Assembly (NCBI RefSeq): GCF_000744225.1
Contig: NZ_JQLN01000005.1
Location: 1,488,001-1,552,000 of the forward strand
Source: Kitasatospora mediocidica KCTC 9733
GTDB taxonomy: Bacteria > Actinomycetota > Actinomycetes > Streptomycetales > Streptomycetaceae
Direction of reading: 5' to 3'
DNA: 64,000 nucleotides
Part shown: piece after piece, positions 8,176 to 16,925 of the stretch
How the letters are laid out: every line of letters begins with the position of its first letter
Numbering within the stretch: position 1 is the first letter of the stretch
Notes under the pieces: model-generated
The model's input: only the letters and a program-made list of their open reading frames with translations
The model's database searches: none
Told to the model about the DNA's origin: nothing
Position numbers and translations under genes: made by a program

Positions 8176-9729
8176 ATGGCCACTCTCGATGCCGCACGCG
8201 CCCGTGCCCACGCCGTCCTGCGGATCCGCGGCCTGGCCCGCGCCGCCGCAGTGCTGCCGGCCGCGCTCGCCGTGGTGCTGCTGGCCGGCCGGCTGACCGG
8301 CCGGATCGGCGCGCCCGGTTCGCCGGACGTGACCGCCTGGGACGCCGTCCGCTGGGTGGTCGGCGCGATCGCGCTGCTCGTCGGCCTGGTCGCGCTGGCC
8401 GCCGTGCACCGGCACGCGCGGGCCGTCCCGCCGCAGATACCGGCCGTGCCGGTCCGCCAGCGGGAGGCCCCGGAGCTCTACCGGTTGATCCACGAGCTCG
8501 CCGACCGGCTCGCGGTGCCCGCGCCCGCCGCGATCGCGCTGACGCCGGACTGCGACAGCTGGTTGGAGGAGCCGCACCAGGTCCCGAGCACGCTGTTCGG
8601 GCCGCTGCGGCCGGTCCGGTCCCAGGCGCCGGTGTTGCCGGCGCCGGTGCTGGTGATCGGCTCGCCGTTCCTGTGGTGGATGCGCTCGGGTGAGCTGCGC
8701 GCGCTGCTGGCGCCGGTGGTGGCGGGCACCGCGGCCGCCGCCGACCCGGAGATCGCGGCCGCCCGGCGGTTCGTCCGGGGGCTGGACGCCGCGCTCGGCT
8801 CGGGCCGCCGGACACCGCTGGCCCCCCTGCTGGACAAGATCACCGGCCTGCTGTTGCGGGCCTGCCGGGAGCACATCGCCGAGTTGGAGCGGGCGGTGGC
8901 GGCCGCCGCCTCCGAGCAGGCCAAGGCGGTCGACTACGGTCTGCGGATCGCCGCCCAGGGCCAGGTGGGCCTGGCGTACGCGGGCTGGGACCGGCTGCTG
9001 ACCCGGGTCGCCGGGCCGGCCTGGCGGCTGGGCCGCTGCCCGGCCCAGCTGAACGCCGGCGTGGTCTCCGCGCTGACCGACCTGGCCCGCCGTGACCGGC
9101 TGGCCGAGGGCTACGAGAGCCGGCTCGGCGACCGTCCGGCCTGCGACCTGTTGGAGGAGCCCGGCACGGTGGACGCGGCGGTCTCGCTGCTGGCCGCCGA
9201 GCTGTTCCACGGCCCGGTCCCCGGAGGCCGGGCCGACCTGGACTGGGAGGACTACCCGGAGCAGGTGGTGGACCGCGGGTGGCGGCTCCAGGCGGCCGCC
9301 CTCCAGGACGCGCTGGACCGGCTCGCGGCGCCCGAGTTCGCCGGGCCCACCGGTCGGCCCGGCGCCGCCACCCGGACGCCGACGCTGGCGCAGCTGCTGG
9401 GTCGGCTGGCCGAGGGCGGCGGCGACGAGCTCGCCCGGGCGCTGGCCGTCGCTCCGCCCGCCGCCGTGCCGGGGGAGCCCGAGCGTGGCGGCCGCGAGCT
9501 GCTGGCCGACTGCGTGACGGCCCTGGTGTGCTGCGCGGCCGTCGACAGCGCCGGTGCCCGGCCCGGCCTGGACTGGTTGGACGGACCGGTCCTGCTGCTC
9601 GGCGGAGTCCGGCGCAACGATCTCGCGGGGCCGGTCGCCGAGGCGGTGGAGCAGGGCCGGACCACCCCGCTGAGAGCCTGGTTGGAGGCGGCCGGGGTCC
9701 GTCTGGAGAAGCCGGTGCGGCTCGGCTGA
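8176..9729 (+). CDS. membrane protein with degenerate M48-like peptidase domain
   Basis: The protein is 517 residues from ATG 8176. A GTG four codons upstream (8164) is an alternative, and GGGGG sits nearby. Two N-terminal membrane helices (residues ~25-40 and 60-77) lead into a segment like M48 zinc peptidases: PELYRLIHELADRLAVPAPAAIALTP, then a serine/proline loop, then SGELRALLAPVVAG at 171-184. In active M48 enzymes this last segment carries the HExxH zinc motif after GELRAVLA. Here it reads PVVAG, so both zinc histidines and the catalytic Glu are absent. The C-terminal half is helical and unfamiliar. It is probably a pseudoenzyme, and its function is unknown. Confidence 0.62.
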   Translation: MATLDAARARAHAVLRIRGLARAAAVLPAALAVVLLAGRLTGRIGAPGSPDVTAWDAVRWVVGAIALLVGLVALAAVHRHARAVPPQIPAVPVRQREAPELYRLIHELADRLAVPAPAAIALTPDCDSWLEEPHQVPSTLFGPLRPVRSQAPVLPAPVLVIGSPFLWWMRSGELRALLAPVVAGTAAAADPEIAAARRFVRGLDAALGSGRRTPLAPLLDKITGLLLRACREHIAELERAVAAAASEQAKAVDYGLRIAAQGQVGLAYAGWDRLLTRVAGPAWRLGRCPAQLNAGVVSALTDLARRDRLAEGYESRLGDRPACDLLEEPGTVDAAVSLLAAELFHGPVPGGRADLDWEDYPEQVVDRGWRLQAAALQDALDRLAAPEFAGPTGRPGAATRTPTLAQLLGRLAEGGGDELARALAVAPPAAVPGEPERGGRELLADCVTALVCCAAVDSAGARPGLDWLDGPVLLLGGVRRNDLAGPVAEAVEQGRTTPLRAWLEAAGVRLEKPVRLG

Positions 9730-9873
9730 CCAGCCGTCATGGAGTGCGCGGAGAACCGTTACCACTTGTTGCTACCGTGGGGTGACGCAGCGCCAGCACT
9801 CTGTGGTGTGCTAGACCGCACGCAATGACCAGTGGCACATGCCGCTGGCCGGGGTGCACGGTGGGAGGGGTGC

Positions 9874-11412
9874 GTGGACCAGGAGCCGGGCCGGAGATGG
9901 GAGTCCGGGACGCTCGCGCACGGCGTCTCGGACCCGTTCGGACAGGGACCGCTGCCTTGGCTGCGCAGCCCGGACCAGTATCTGGCCGGGACCGGGGGTG
10001 CCATCCCCTGGTACGCCAGCACCGACGCCCCGGGGCAGCACCCGCCGCGCGGCGGTACGCCGCCCCAACTGCCGGGCACACCACGCAACTCCGACGACGT
10101 GGTGCAGCAGATCAAGGGCTTCGCCTCGGCGGGGGTGATCCACCCCGGTGGGTCGGTGGACTTCCGGGTCACCGTGAACCCGCCGCGCGAGTTCATCGTG
10201 GACGTCTACCGGATCGGCCACTACGCGGGCGCCGGCGCACAGCACATGACGGCCAGTCCGCGGATCTCCGGCCTCCAGCAGCCCGCCCCGCTGGTGGTGG
10301 GACGGACGGTCAGCTGCCACCACTGGTGGCACTCCTGGCGGTTGCAGATCCCCGCGCACTGGCGCCCCGGCGCGTACGTCGCGGTGCTCACCACCGCGGA
10401 CCAGCGCCACCGCAGCCACATCCCGTTCACCGTCCGCGATCCGTTGTCGCCCGGGCCGGCCGCCGAGCTGCTGCTGGTCCTGCCGGACGTCACCTGGCAG
10501 GCCTACAACCTCTTCCCGGAGGACGGGCACACCGGTGCCAGCCTCTACCACGCCTGGGACGGCCAGGGCGGGCTGCTCGGCGAGGATCAGGCCGCCGTCA
10601 CGGTCTCCTTCGACCGCCCGCACGCCGGCGCCGGGCTGCCCCTGCACGTGGGCCACGCCTACGACTTCATCCGCTGGGCCGAGCGGTACGGCTACGACCT
10701 CGCCTACGCGACCGCTTCGGACCTGCACGCCGGTCTGGTCGAACCGAACCGGCACCGCGCGCTGATCTTCCCCGGTCACGACGAGTACTGGTCGGAGCCG
10801 ATGCGCCGGGCCGTCGAGCAGGCCCGGGACGGCGGGACGTCGCTGGTGTTCCTCTCCGCCAACACCATGTACTGGCGGGTCGACCTGACGGCCGCGCCCA
10901 CCGGCGTGCCGGGTCGGCTGCTCAACTGCCGCAAGCGCCAGCGCGTCCCGGCCGGCACCCCGGCGGCGGGGCTGCCCGGCGCGGCCGGCGCGTTGTGGCG
11001 CGACGCGGGCGAGCCGGAGCAACACCTGCTGGGCATCCAGTACACCGGCCGGGTCGCCGAGCCGGCGCCGCTGGTGGTGGCCAACGGCGCGCACTGGCTC
11101 TGGGCCGGCACCGGGCTGCGCGACGGCGGCCGGCTGGAGAACCTGGTCGCCGGCGAGGCGGACCGCTACTTCCCCAAGGTGGCGCTGCCCGTGCACACCG
11201 AGCGGATCCTGCTGGCCCACTCGCCGTACCGCGACGAGCAGGGCAAGCCGCGGCACCAGGAGACCTCCCTCTACCGGGCCCCCAGCGGCGCGTACGTCTT
11301 CGCCTCCGGGACCTTCGCCTGGTCGCCCGCGCTGGACCGGCCCGGGCACACCGACGAGCGGGTCCAGCGAGCCACCGCCAATCTGCTCGACGAGTTGTGC
11401 AAGGGCAGCTGA
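9874..11412 (+). CDS. N,N-dimethylformamidase beta-subunit-like protein
   Basis: The 512-residue protein begins at GTG 9874 behind GGGAGGGG. The frame stays open to 9832, but that extension lacks a ribosome-binding site. After an N-terminal beta-rich domain (VDVYRIGHYAGAGA), the core carries the pattern of the DMFase large-subunit C-terminal domain: LPDVTWQAYNLFPEDG, FDRPHAGAGLPLHVGHAYDFIRWAERYGYDLAYAT, FPGHDEYWSEPMRRAVEQARDGG and VFLSANTMYWRVDL. Family members adopt a glutamine-amidotransferase-like fold, and some hydrolyse formamides. No signal peptide is evident. It precedes purC by 76 bases but has no known purine role. Confidence 0.8.
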   Translation: MDQEPGRRWESGTLAHGVSDPFGQGPLPWLRSPDQYLAGTGGAIPWYASTDAPGQHPPRGGTPPQLPGTPRNSDDVVQQIKGFASAGVIHPGGSVDFRVTVNPPREFIVDVYRIGHYAGAGAQHMTASPRISGLQQPAPLVVGRTVSCHHWWHSWRLQIPAHWRPGAYVAVLTTADQRHRSHIPFTVRDPLSPGPAAELLLVLPDVTWQAYNLFPEDGHTGASLYHAWDGQGGLLGEDQAAVTVSFDRPHAGAGLPLHVGHAYDFIRWAERYGYDLAYATASDLHAGLVEPNRHRALIFPGHDEYWSEPMRRAVEQARDGGTSLVFLSANTMYWRVDLTAAPTGVPGRLLNCRKRQRVPAGTPAAGLPGAAGALWRDAGEPEQHLLGIQYTGRVAEPAPLVVANGAHWLWAGTGLRDGGRLENLVAGEADRYFPKVALPVHTERILLAHSPYRDEQGKPRHQETSLYRAPSGAYVFASGTFAWSPALDRPGHTDERVQRATANLLDELCKGS

Positions 11413-11488
11413 GCTGGGGGTCCACAGGCGCATGAAAGACTCAGGGTCTCCTGCGCCGCGACCCCCACTCGTAAGGACTGAGACGACC

Positions 11489-12388
11489 TTGAGCGGATTT
11501 GTCACCAAGCCCGAGCCGGTCCAGGTGCCCGGCCTGGTCCACCTGCACACCGGAAAGGTCCGCGACCTCTACCGTGACGAAGCGGGCCGACTGGTGATGG
11601 TGGCCAGCGACCGCACCTCGGCCTTCGACTGGGTGCTGCCCAACGAGATCCCCGACAAGGGCCGGATCCTCACCCAGCTCTCGCTCTGGTGGTTCGAGCG
11701 GATCGCCGACCTGGTGCCCAACCACGTGATCTCCACCGAGGTTCCGGCCGGGGCCCCCGCCGACTGGGCGGGCCGCACGCTGATCTGCCGCAGCCTGGAG
11801 ATGTTCCCGGTGGAGTGCGTGGCGCGCGGCTACCTGGCGGGCTCCGGCCTGCTGGAGTACGACGACAGCCGGACGGTCTGCGGCATCGCGCTGCCCGACG
11901 GTCTGGTCGACGGCTCCGAGCTGCCCACGCCGATCTACACGCCGGCCCTCAAGGCCGAGGTCGGCGACCATGACGAGAACGTCCCCTACGAGGAGACCGC
12001 CCGCCGGATCGGCGCCGACCACGCCGCGCTGCTTCGGCAGACCACGCTGGCGGTCTACACCCGGGCCCGGGACATCGCCCGCGAGCGCGGCATCATCCTG
12101 GCCGACACCAAGTTCGAGTTCGGCCTGCTGGACGGCGAGCTGGTGATCGGTGACGAGGTGCTGACGCCGGACTCCTCGCGGTTCTGGCCGGCCGACCAGT
12201 GGGAGCCGGGGCACGCCCAGCCCTCCTTCGACAAGCAGTTCATCCGGGACTGGCTGGCCTCGCCGGCGTCCGGCTGGGACCGCCACAGCGAGCTGCCGCC
12301 GCCGGCCCTGCCGCCGGAGATCATCGAGCGCGTCCAGGCCAAGTACGTCGAGGCCTACGAGCGCCTCACCGGGACGGAGTGGGTGTAA
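11489..12388 (+). CDS. purC: SAICAR synthase (phosphoribosylaminoimidazole-succinocarboxamide synthase)
   Basis: PurC condenses CAIR with aspartate and ATP to give SAICAR. The 299-residue protein has the family hallmarks: LVHLHTGKVRDLYRDE, VASDRTSAFDWVLPNEIPDKG, FPVECVARGYLAGSG, the ILADTKFEFGL signature and DEVLTPDSSRFWP. TTG 11489 is chosen because the protein then begins SGFVTKPEPVQVPG like relatives, and AAGGA lies 11 bases upstream. An in-frame ATG at 11432 would add 19 unconserved residues and overlaps a likely promoter stretch (TGAAAGACT). A perfect 16-bp terminator follows. Confidence 0.96.
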   Translation: MSGFVTKPEPVQVPGLVHLHTGKVRDLYRDEAGRLVMVASDRTSAFDWVLPNEIPDKGRILTQLSLWWFERIADLVPNHVISTEVPAGAPADWAGRTLICRSLEMFPVECVARGYLAGSGLLEYDDSRTVCGIALPDGLVDGSELPTPIYTPALKAEVGDHDENVPYEETARRIGADHAALLRQTTLAVYTRARDIARERGIILADTKFEFGLLDGELVIGDEVLTPDSSRFWPADQWEPGHAQPSFDKQFIRDWLASPASGWDRHSELPPPALPPEIIERVQAKYVEAYERLTGTEWV

Positions 12389-12433
12389 CACCCCGTAGCA
12401 CCCCGTTCCACACCGTCCCACCCCGTTCGCAGC

Positions 12434-12466
12434 GCTTCTCCCGGGATCCAGGATCCCGGGAGAAGC
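12434..12466 (+). terminator. purC terminator, 16-bp perfect stem
   Basis: GCTTCTCCCGGGATCC at 12434-12449 is exactly complementary to 12451-12466 with one centre base. It lies 46 bases after purC. Confidence 0.7.
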
Positions 12467-12492
12467 ACGGACGGTGCGGGGTGCGGGGAACG

Positions 12493-12524
12493 CGAAAAGG
12501 GCCTCCCGAAGGAGACCCTTTTCG
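12493..12524 (-). terminator. terminator of the tRNA-Gly pair
   Basis: CGAAAAGGG..CTCC at 12493-12506 pairs with GGAG..CCCTTTTCG at 12511-12524, with one mismatch and a CGAA tetraloop. Read on the minus strand it ends in TTTT, placed just after the CCA-bearing tRNA gene. Confidence 0.75.
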
Positions 12525-12528
12525 ACTA

Positions 12529-12603
12529 TGGAGCGGACGACGAGATTCGAACTCGCGACCCTCACCTTGGCAAGGTGATGCTCTACCACTGAGCCACGTC
12601 CGC
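12529..12603 (-). tRNA. tRNA-Gly(GCC), CCA encoded
   Basis: The 72-base tRNA body runs from 12603 to 12532. It has a 7-bp acceptor stem (GCGGACG/CGTCCGC), D-arm GGCTCAGTGGTAGAGC, anticodon loop TTGCCAA with anticodon GCC, and T-arm GTTCGAAT. The discriminator T is followed directly by CCA at 12531-12529, so the 3' end is encoded. It is the second of two copies transcribed leftward. Confidence 0.95.
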
Positions 12604-12643
12604 ATGATCTTCACTTGTTCTGCTTCAATCTACTGCACTTACG

Positions 12644-12715
12644 AGCGGACGACGAGATTCGAACTCGCGACCCTCACCTTGGCAAGGTGATGCTCTACCA
12701 CTGAGCCACGTCCGC
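12644..12715 (-). tRNA. tRNA-Gly(GCC), CCA not encoded
   Basis: This copy is identical in its 72-base body to the neighbouring tRNA-Gly(GCC) but is followed by CGT, so CCA must be added enzymatically. The two genes are 40 bases apart and probably come from one transcript. Confidence 0.95.
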
Positions 12716-12801
12716 CTGGTTCCTTGGAAGGAACCTGTCGCTGCCCCCGGCTTCCCGGTTGCGGCGACGAGAATTACTCTACCCCATCCCTAGGGCTGGT
12801 C

Positions 12802-12850
12802 GTGCCGCCCTTCCGGCGCCGCCGCACGGGCGCTGGCGGAAGGGCGGCAC
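12802..12850 (-). terminator. terminator after the Lsr2-like gene
   Basis: GTGCCGCCCTTCCG at 12802-12815 pairs exactly with 12837-12850. It lies 45 bases beyond the Lsr2-like stop codon and upstream of the tRNA pair. Confidence 0.7.
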
Positions 12851-12894
12851 CACGGGTCACCGGCCCGGTTGGGGGCGACCTGTGGCCGGCCGGG

Positions 12895-13212
12895 TCAGTT
12901 GGCCTCGGCGAAGGCTTCGTAGACGTGCTTGGGGATCCGGCCACGGGCCGGGAGTTCCATCCCGCGCGACTGGGCCCAGGCGCGCACGGCGGCCGGGTCC
13001 GGCGCGAGCGCGGTGCGACGGAAGGACTTTCCGGTACGGCTCTGGCGACGGCCGGCCGCGACGAAGGGGGCGAGCGCCTCCCGCAGCCTTTCCGCGTTGT
13101 CCAGGGACAGGTCGATCTCGTACGACTTCCCGTCGACGCCGAAGTGGACGGTTTCCGCGGCGGTGCCGCCGTCCAGGTCGTCGGAGAGCGTGACAACTAC
13201 ACGCTGAGCCAT
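12895..13212 (-). CDS. lsrL: Lsr2-family nucleoid-associated protein (LsrL-like paralogue)
   Basis: The 105-residue protein from ATG 13212 has both Lsr2 domains. The N-terminal dimerisation part is MAQRVVVTLSDDLDGGTAAETVHFGVDGKSYEIDLS, with NAERLREALAPFVAAGR. The C-terminal DNA-binding part has AVRAWAQSRGMELPARGRIPKHVYEAF, where the RGR AT-hook-like loop contacts the minor groove of AT-rich DNA. Lsr2 silences foreign AT-rich genes in actinobacteria. Streptomyces carries two copies, and the one beside purS corresponds by position to the paralogue called LsrL in S. coelicolor, which is why that symbol is used. A GTG at 13233 is a less likely start. Confidence 0.9.
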   Translation of the reverse strand: MAQRVVVTLSDDLDGGTAAETVHFGVDGKSYEIDLSLDNAERLREALAPFVAAGRRQSRTGKSFRRTALAPDPAAVRAWAQSRGMELPARGRIPKHVYEAFAEAN

Positions 13213-13669
13213 GGGTGTCAATCCTCTCGGCAATTCGGCCGCCGGGCGCGGTGTGCCCCGGGGGCCCTTGTGCGCCGGTCGCTCAAGGGCATACGGGCAG
13301 ACCGGAGGCCTGCCGGTTGCGCAGCTCCTCCACCACCGGTGGCCCTATTCTGCACCCGCGGCGAGTGGAAATCGATGGGAACTGCATTCTTTTCTGGATA
13401 TTCACCTTCCTTCGCCGTCGCACCGATAGGGGGTATCCCTGGTCGATCTGTCCGGTGTGCCGGTATTCGGGCGCTCCTGAAGTGGTGGTGGTGGAGAAGA
13501 TGAGAGGTTCATTAAAGAGGGAGAAAACGGGCGCCGGAGGCCCTGGAACCCTTGGGACGTAAGGGGTAGAGGTCTACGCGCGTTGCACTCTCCGGGCGCC
13601 GATCAGGCCCTTCCGTCCCGGTACTCTGAAGGTCCCCCGCCTTCACGCACCACACCATCGGGAGTGCCA
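13213..13669. promoter_or_regulatory. divergent lsrL/purS upstream region
   Basis: This 457-base gap holds no gene I can support. The part from about 13360 to 13560 is clearly richer in A and T than the flanks (TTCTTTTCTGGATATTCACC, GAGGTTCATTAAAGAGGGAG). That could be an autoregulatory Lsr2-type binding zone, which is inference. TACTCT at 13622-13627 is a possible -10 box for purS. GGGAG just before the purS GTG is its ribosome-binding site. Confidence 0.4.
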
Positions 13670-13921
13670 GTGGCACGCGTCGTAGTCGACGTCATGCTCA
13701 AGCCGGAGATCCTCGACCCCCAGGGACAGGCGGTGCAGCGAGCACTGCCCCGTCTCGGATTCGACGGGATCGCCGATGTCCGCCAGGGCAAGCGTTTCGA
13801 GCTGGAACTGGAGGGCCCGGTTGACGATGCCGCGCTCGCCCGGATCCGGGAAGCAGCCGAGACCTTCCTTGCCAACACTGTGATCGAGGACTTCACCGTT
13901 CGGGTGGAGGAGTCCCAGTGA
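13670..13921 (+). CDS. purS: phosphoribosylformylglycinamidine synthase subunit PurS
   Basis: PurS is the small bridging subunit that joins PurL and PurQ in the FGAM synthase complex. The 83-residue protein from GTG 13670 shows the typical pattern [39 protein letters not shown] and the C-terminal [17 protein letters not shown] lies six bases upstream. Its stop overlaps the purQ start by four bases (GTGA), so translation is coupled. Confidence 0.96.
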   Translation: MARVVVDVMLKPEILDPQGQAVQRALPRLGFDGIADVRQGKRFELELEGPVDDAALARIREAAETFLANTVIEDFTVRVEESQ

Positions 13922-14595
13922 CCACCCGCGTCGGCGTAGTCACTTTTCCCGGATCCCTCGACGACCGCGACGCACAGCGTGCCGTCCGCCTGGCCGGCGC
14001 CGAGCCGGTCGCGCTCTGGCACCGTGACAAGGATCTCCATCAGGTCGACGCCGTCGTCCTGCCCGGAGGATTCAGTTACGGCGACTATCTGCGCTGCGGA
14101 GCGATCTCCCGGTTCTCCCCGGTGATGGACACCATCATCGAGCAGGCCAAGCTGGGAATGCCCGTCCTCGGTATCTGCAACGGCTTCCAGGTGCTCTGCG
14201 AATCGCACCTGCTGCCGGGCGCGCTCACCCGCAACGACTCGCTGCACTTCATCTGCCGCGACCAGAAGCTGCGGATCGAGAACGCCTCGACCGCCTGGAC
14301 CGGGGATTACACCCAGGGCCAGGAAATCGTGGTCCCGCTCAAGAACGGCGAAGGCCGATTCGTCGCCGATGAGCACGTGTTGGACGCGTTGGAGGCGGAG
14401 GGTCGCATTGTCGCCCGCTACCTCGACGTCAACCCCAATGGCTCCTACCGGGACATCGCCGGCATCAGCAACGCGGCCGGCAATGTCGTCGGCCTGATGC
14501 CGCACCCGGAGCACGCGATCGAGCCGTTGACCGGCCCGACCACCGAGGGCCTGGGCTTCTTCACGTCCGTACTGAAGCAGTTGGTGAGCGCCTGA
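13918..14595 (+). CDS. purQ: phosphoribosylformylglycinamidine synthase subunit PurQ (glutaminase)
   Basis: PurQ releases ammonia from glutamine for FGAM synthase. The 225-residue class I glutamine amidotransferase has its nucleophile Cys87 in GICNGFQ and the His196/Glu198 pair in [20 protein letters not shown] forms the oxyanion region. It overlaps purS (GTGA) and purL (TGATG), so the three subunits are made in a coupled operon. Confidence 0.97.
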   Translation: MTTRVGVVTFPGSLDDRDAQRAVRLAGAEPVALWHRDKDLHQVDAVVLPGGFSYGDYLRCGAISRFSPVMDTIIEQAKLGMPVLGICNGFQVLCESHLLPGALTRNDSLHFICRDQKLRIENASTAWTGDYTQGQEIVVPLKNGEGRFVADEHVLDALEAEGRIVARYLDVNPNGSYRDIAGISNAAGNVVGLMPHPEHAIEPLTGPTTEGLGFFTSVLKQLVSA

Positions 14596-16850
14596 TGTCC
14601 CTCGACACGGTCAAGAACGCCGAACAGACCCCGGACGCGGAGCAGCCCTGGGCCGAACTCGGCCTGAAGGAAGACGAGTACGCCCGGATCCGGGAGATCC
14701 TCGGCCGCCGCCCCACCGGCGCCGAACTGGCGATGTACTCCGTCATGTGGTCGGAGCACTGCTCCTACAAGAGCTCCAAGGTGCACCTCAAGCAGTTCGG
14801 CGAGAAGGCTCCGGCCAACGACGCCATGCTGGTCGGGATCGGCGAGAACGCCGGTGTGGTGGACGTCGGTCAGGGCTACGCGGTCACCTTCAAGGTGGAG
14901 TCGCACAACCACCCGTCCTACATCGAGCCCTACCAGGGCGCGGCCACCGGGATCGGCGGCATCGTCCGCGACATCCTGGCGATGGGCGCCCGCCCGGTCG
15001 CGGTGATGGACCCGCTGCGCTTCGGTGCGGCCGACCACCCCGACACCCGCCGGGTGCTGCCCGGGATCGTCGCGGGCATCGGTGGCTACGGCAACTGCCT
15101 GGGCCTGCCGAACATCGGCGGCGAGGTCGTCTTCGACTCCTGCTACCAGGGGAACCCGCTGGTCAACGCGCTCTGCGTGGGCGTGATGAAGCACGAGGAC
15201 ATCCACCTCGCGCAGGCCAGCGGCGCCGGCAACAAGGTCATCCTGTACGGAGCCCGGACGGGTGGCGACGGCATCGGCGGCGTCTCCGTGCTGGCCTCGG
15301 AGACCTTCGACGCGACCGGCCCGGCCAAGCGCCCGGCCGTCCAGGTCGGTGACCCGTTCCAGGAGAAGCTGCTCATCGAGTGCACCCTGGAGATCTTCTC
15401 CGAGAAGCTCGTGCTCGGCATCCAGGACCTCGGTGGCGCCGGACTCTCCTGCGCCACCTCGGAGTTGGCCTCGGCCGGCTCCGGCGGCATGCGGGTCGAG
15501 CTGGACACCGTCCCGCTGCGCGACTCCTCGCTCTCGCCCGAGGAAATCCTCATGAGCGAGTCGCAGGAGCGCATGTGCGCGATCGTCGAGCCCGGCAAGG
15601 TCGACCGCTTCCTGGAGATCTGCGAGAAGTGGGACGTCATCGCCACCGTGATCGGTGAGGTGACGGACGGCGAGCGGCTGGAGATCTTCTGGCACGGCGA
15701 GCAGGTCGTGGACGTGCCGCCGCGCACGGTCGCGCACGACGGCCCGGTCTACCAGCGCCCGTATGCCCGGCCGTCCTGGCAGGACGCCCTGCAGGCCGAC
15801 GCGCCGACCGCCGAGCGCCTGCAGCGCCCGGTCACGGGCGAGGAGTTGAAGGCCGCGCTGCTGGCGGTCGCGGGTTCGCCGAACCAGGCCTCCAAGGCCT
15901 GGATCACCGACCAGTACGACCGTTACGTCATCGGCAACACCGTGCTGGCCACCCCCGAGGACTCCGGCATGGTCCGGATCGACGAGGAGACCAACCTCGG
16001 CGTCTCGGTGGCGACCGACGGCAACGGGCGGTTCGCCAAGCTGGACCCGTACACCGGTGCCCAGTTGGCGCTCGCCGAGGCGTACCGCAACGTCGCCGCC
16101 GGTGGCGCCAAGCCGCTCGCGGTCTCCGACTGCCTCAACTTCGGCTCCCCCGAGGACCCGGACGTGATGTGGCAGTTCGCCGAGGCCTGCCGCGGACTGG
16201 CCGACGCCTGCCAGATCCTGGGCACCCCGGTGACCGGCGGCAACGTTTCGCTCTACAACCAGACCGGCGAGACCGCCATCCACCCGACCCCGGTGGTCGC
16301 GGTGCTCGGCGTCATCGACGACGTCAACCGGCGGACCCCGATCGGCTTCGCCGAGGAGGGCCAGCACCTCTACCTGCTCGGCGACACCGCCGACGAACTG
16401 GGCGGCTCCGCCTGGTCCGAGGTCGCCCACGGCCACCTGGGCGGCCTGCCGCCCAAGGTCGACCTGGAGCGCGAGCGCCTGCTCGGCGAGATCCTGATCG
16501 CCGCCTCGCGCGACGGCATGATCGACGCGGCGCACGACCTCTCGGACGGCGGCCTGGCCCAGGCGCTGGTGGAGAGCTGCCTCAAGGGCGGCAACGGCGC
16601 CCGGGTGATCGTGCCCGCAGGCCTGGACCCGTTCGTGTTCCTGTTCTCCGAGTCGGCGGGTCGCGCGGTCGTCGCGATCCCGCGCAGCGAGGAGCTCCGG
16701 TTCAACGACATGTGCGGCGCGCGCGGCCTGCCGGCCACCCGGATCGGCGTGGTCGACGGTGATGTCCTGGAGATCCAGGGCCAGTTCACCGTCTCGCTGG
16801 CCGAGCTGAAGGACGCGCACACCGGTGTGATCGAGGCACTGCTCGCGTAG
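14595..16850 (+). CDS. purL: phosphoribosylformylglycinamidine synthase subunit PurL
   Basis: PurL converts FGAR, ATP and ammonia to FGAM. At 751 residues it is the small type of PurL, which needs PurS and PurQ. Key segments are [14 protein letters not shown] near residue 55, [24 protein letters not shown] with the catalytic His, GVGNPxxx-type glycine-rich stretches, and the second-half repeats [14 protein letters not shown] and [13 protein letters not shown]. The ATG overlaps the purQ stop. A hairpin follows the stop, so the operon probably ends here and purF/purM are not adjacent. Confidence 0.97.
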   Translation: MSLDTVKNAEQTPDAEQPWAELGLKEDEYARIREILGRRPTGAELAMYSVMWSEHCSYKSSKVHLKQFGEKAPANDAMLVGIGENAGVVDVGQGYAVTFKVESHNHPSYIEPYQGAATGIGGIVRDILAMGARPVAVMDPLRFGAADHPDTRRVLPGIVAGIGGYGNCLGLPNIGGEVVFDSCYQGNPLVNALCVGVMKHEDIHLAQASGAGNKVILYGARTGGDGIGGVSVLASETFDATGPAKRPAVQVGDPFQEKLLIECTLEIFSEKLVLGIQDLGGAGLSCATSELASAGSGGMRVELDTVPLRDSSLSPEEILMSESQERMCAIVEPGKVDRFLEICEKWDVIATVIGEVTDGERLEIFWHGEQVVDVPPRTVAHDGPVYQRPYARPSWQDALQADAPTAERLQRPVTGEELKAALLAVAGSPNQASKAWITDQYDRYVIGNTVLATPEDSGMVRIDEETNLGVSVATDGNGRFAKLDPYTGAQLALAEAYRNVAAGGAKPLAVSDCLNFGSPEDPDVMWQFAEACRGLADACQILGTPVTGGNVSLYNQTGETAIHPTPVVAVLGVIDDVNRRTPIGFAEEGQHLYLLGDTADELGGSAWSEVAHGHLGGLPPKVDLERERLLGEILIAASRDGMIDAAHDLSDGGLAQALVESCLKGGNGARVIVPAGLDPFVFLFSESAGRAVVAIPRSEELRFNDMCGARGLPATRIGVVDGDVLEIQGQFTVSLAELKDAHTGVIEALLA

Positions 16851-16858
16851 TCGTGGGT

Positions 16859-16897
16859 GAAGGGCGGTCCGCTCCGGTTCGGGGCGGGCCGCCCTTC
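16859..16897 (+). terminator. purSQL operon terminator
   Basis: GAAGGGCGG at 16859-16867 pairs with CCGCCCTTC at 16889-16897. It begins eight bases after the purL stop. Confidence 0.7.
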
Positions 16898-16925
16898 GGC
16901 GTGAAAGCTGGGTAGCGTGTCCGCC

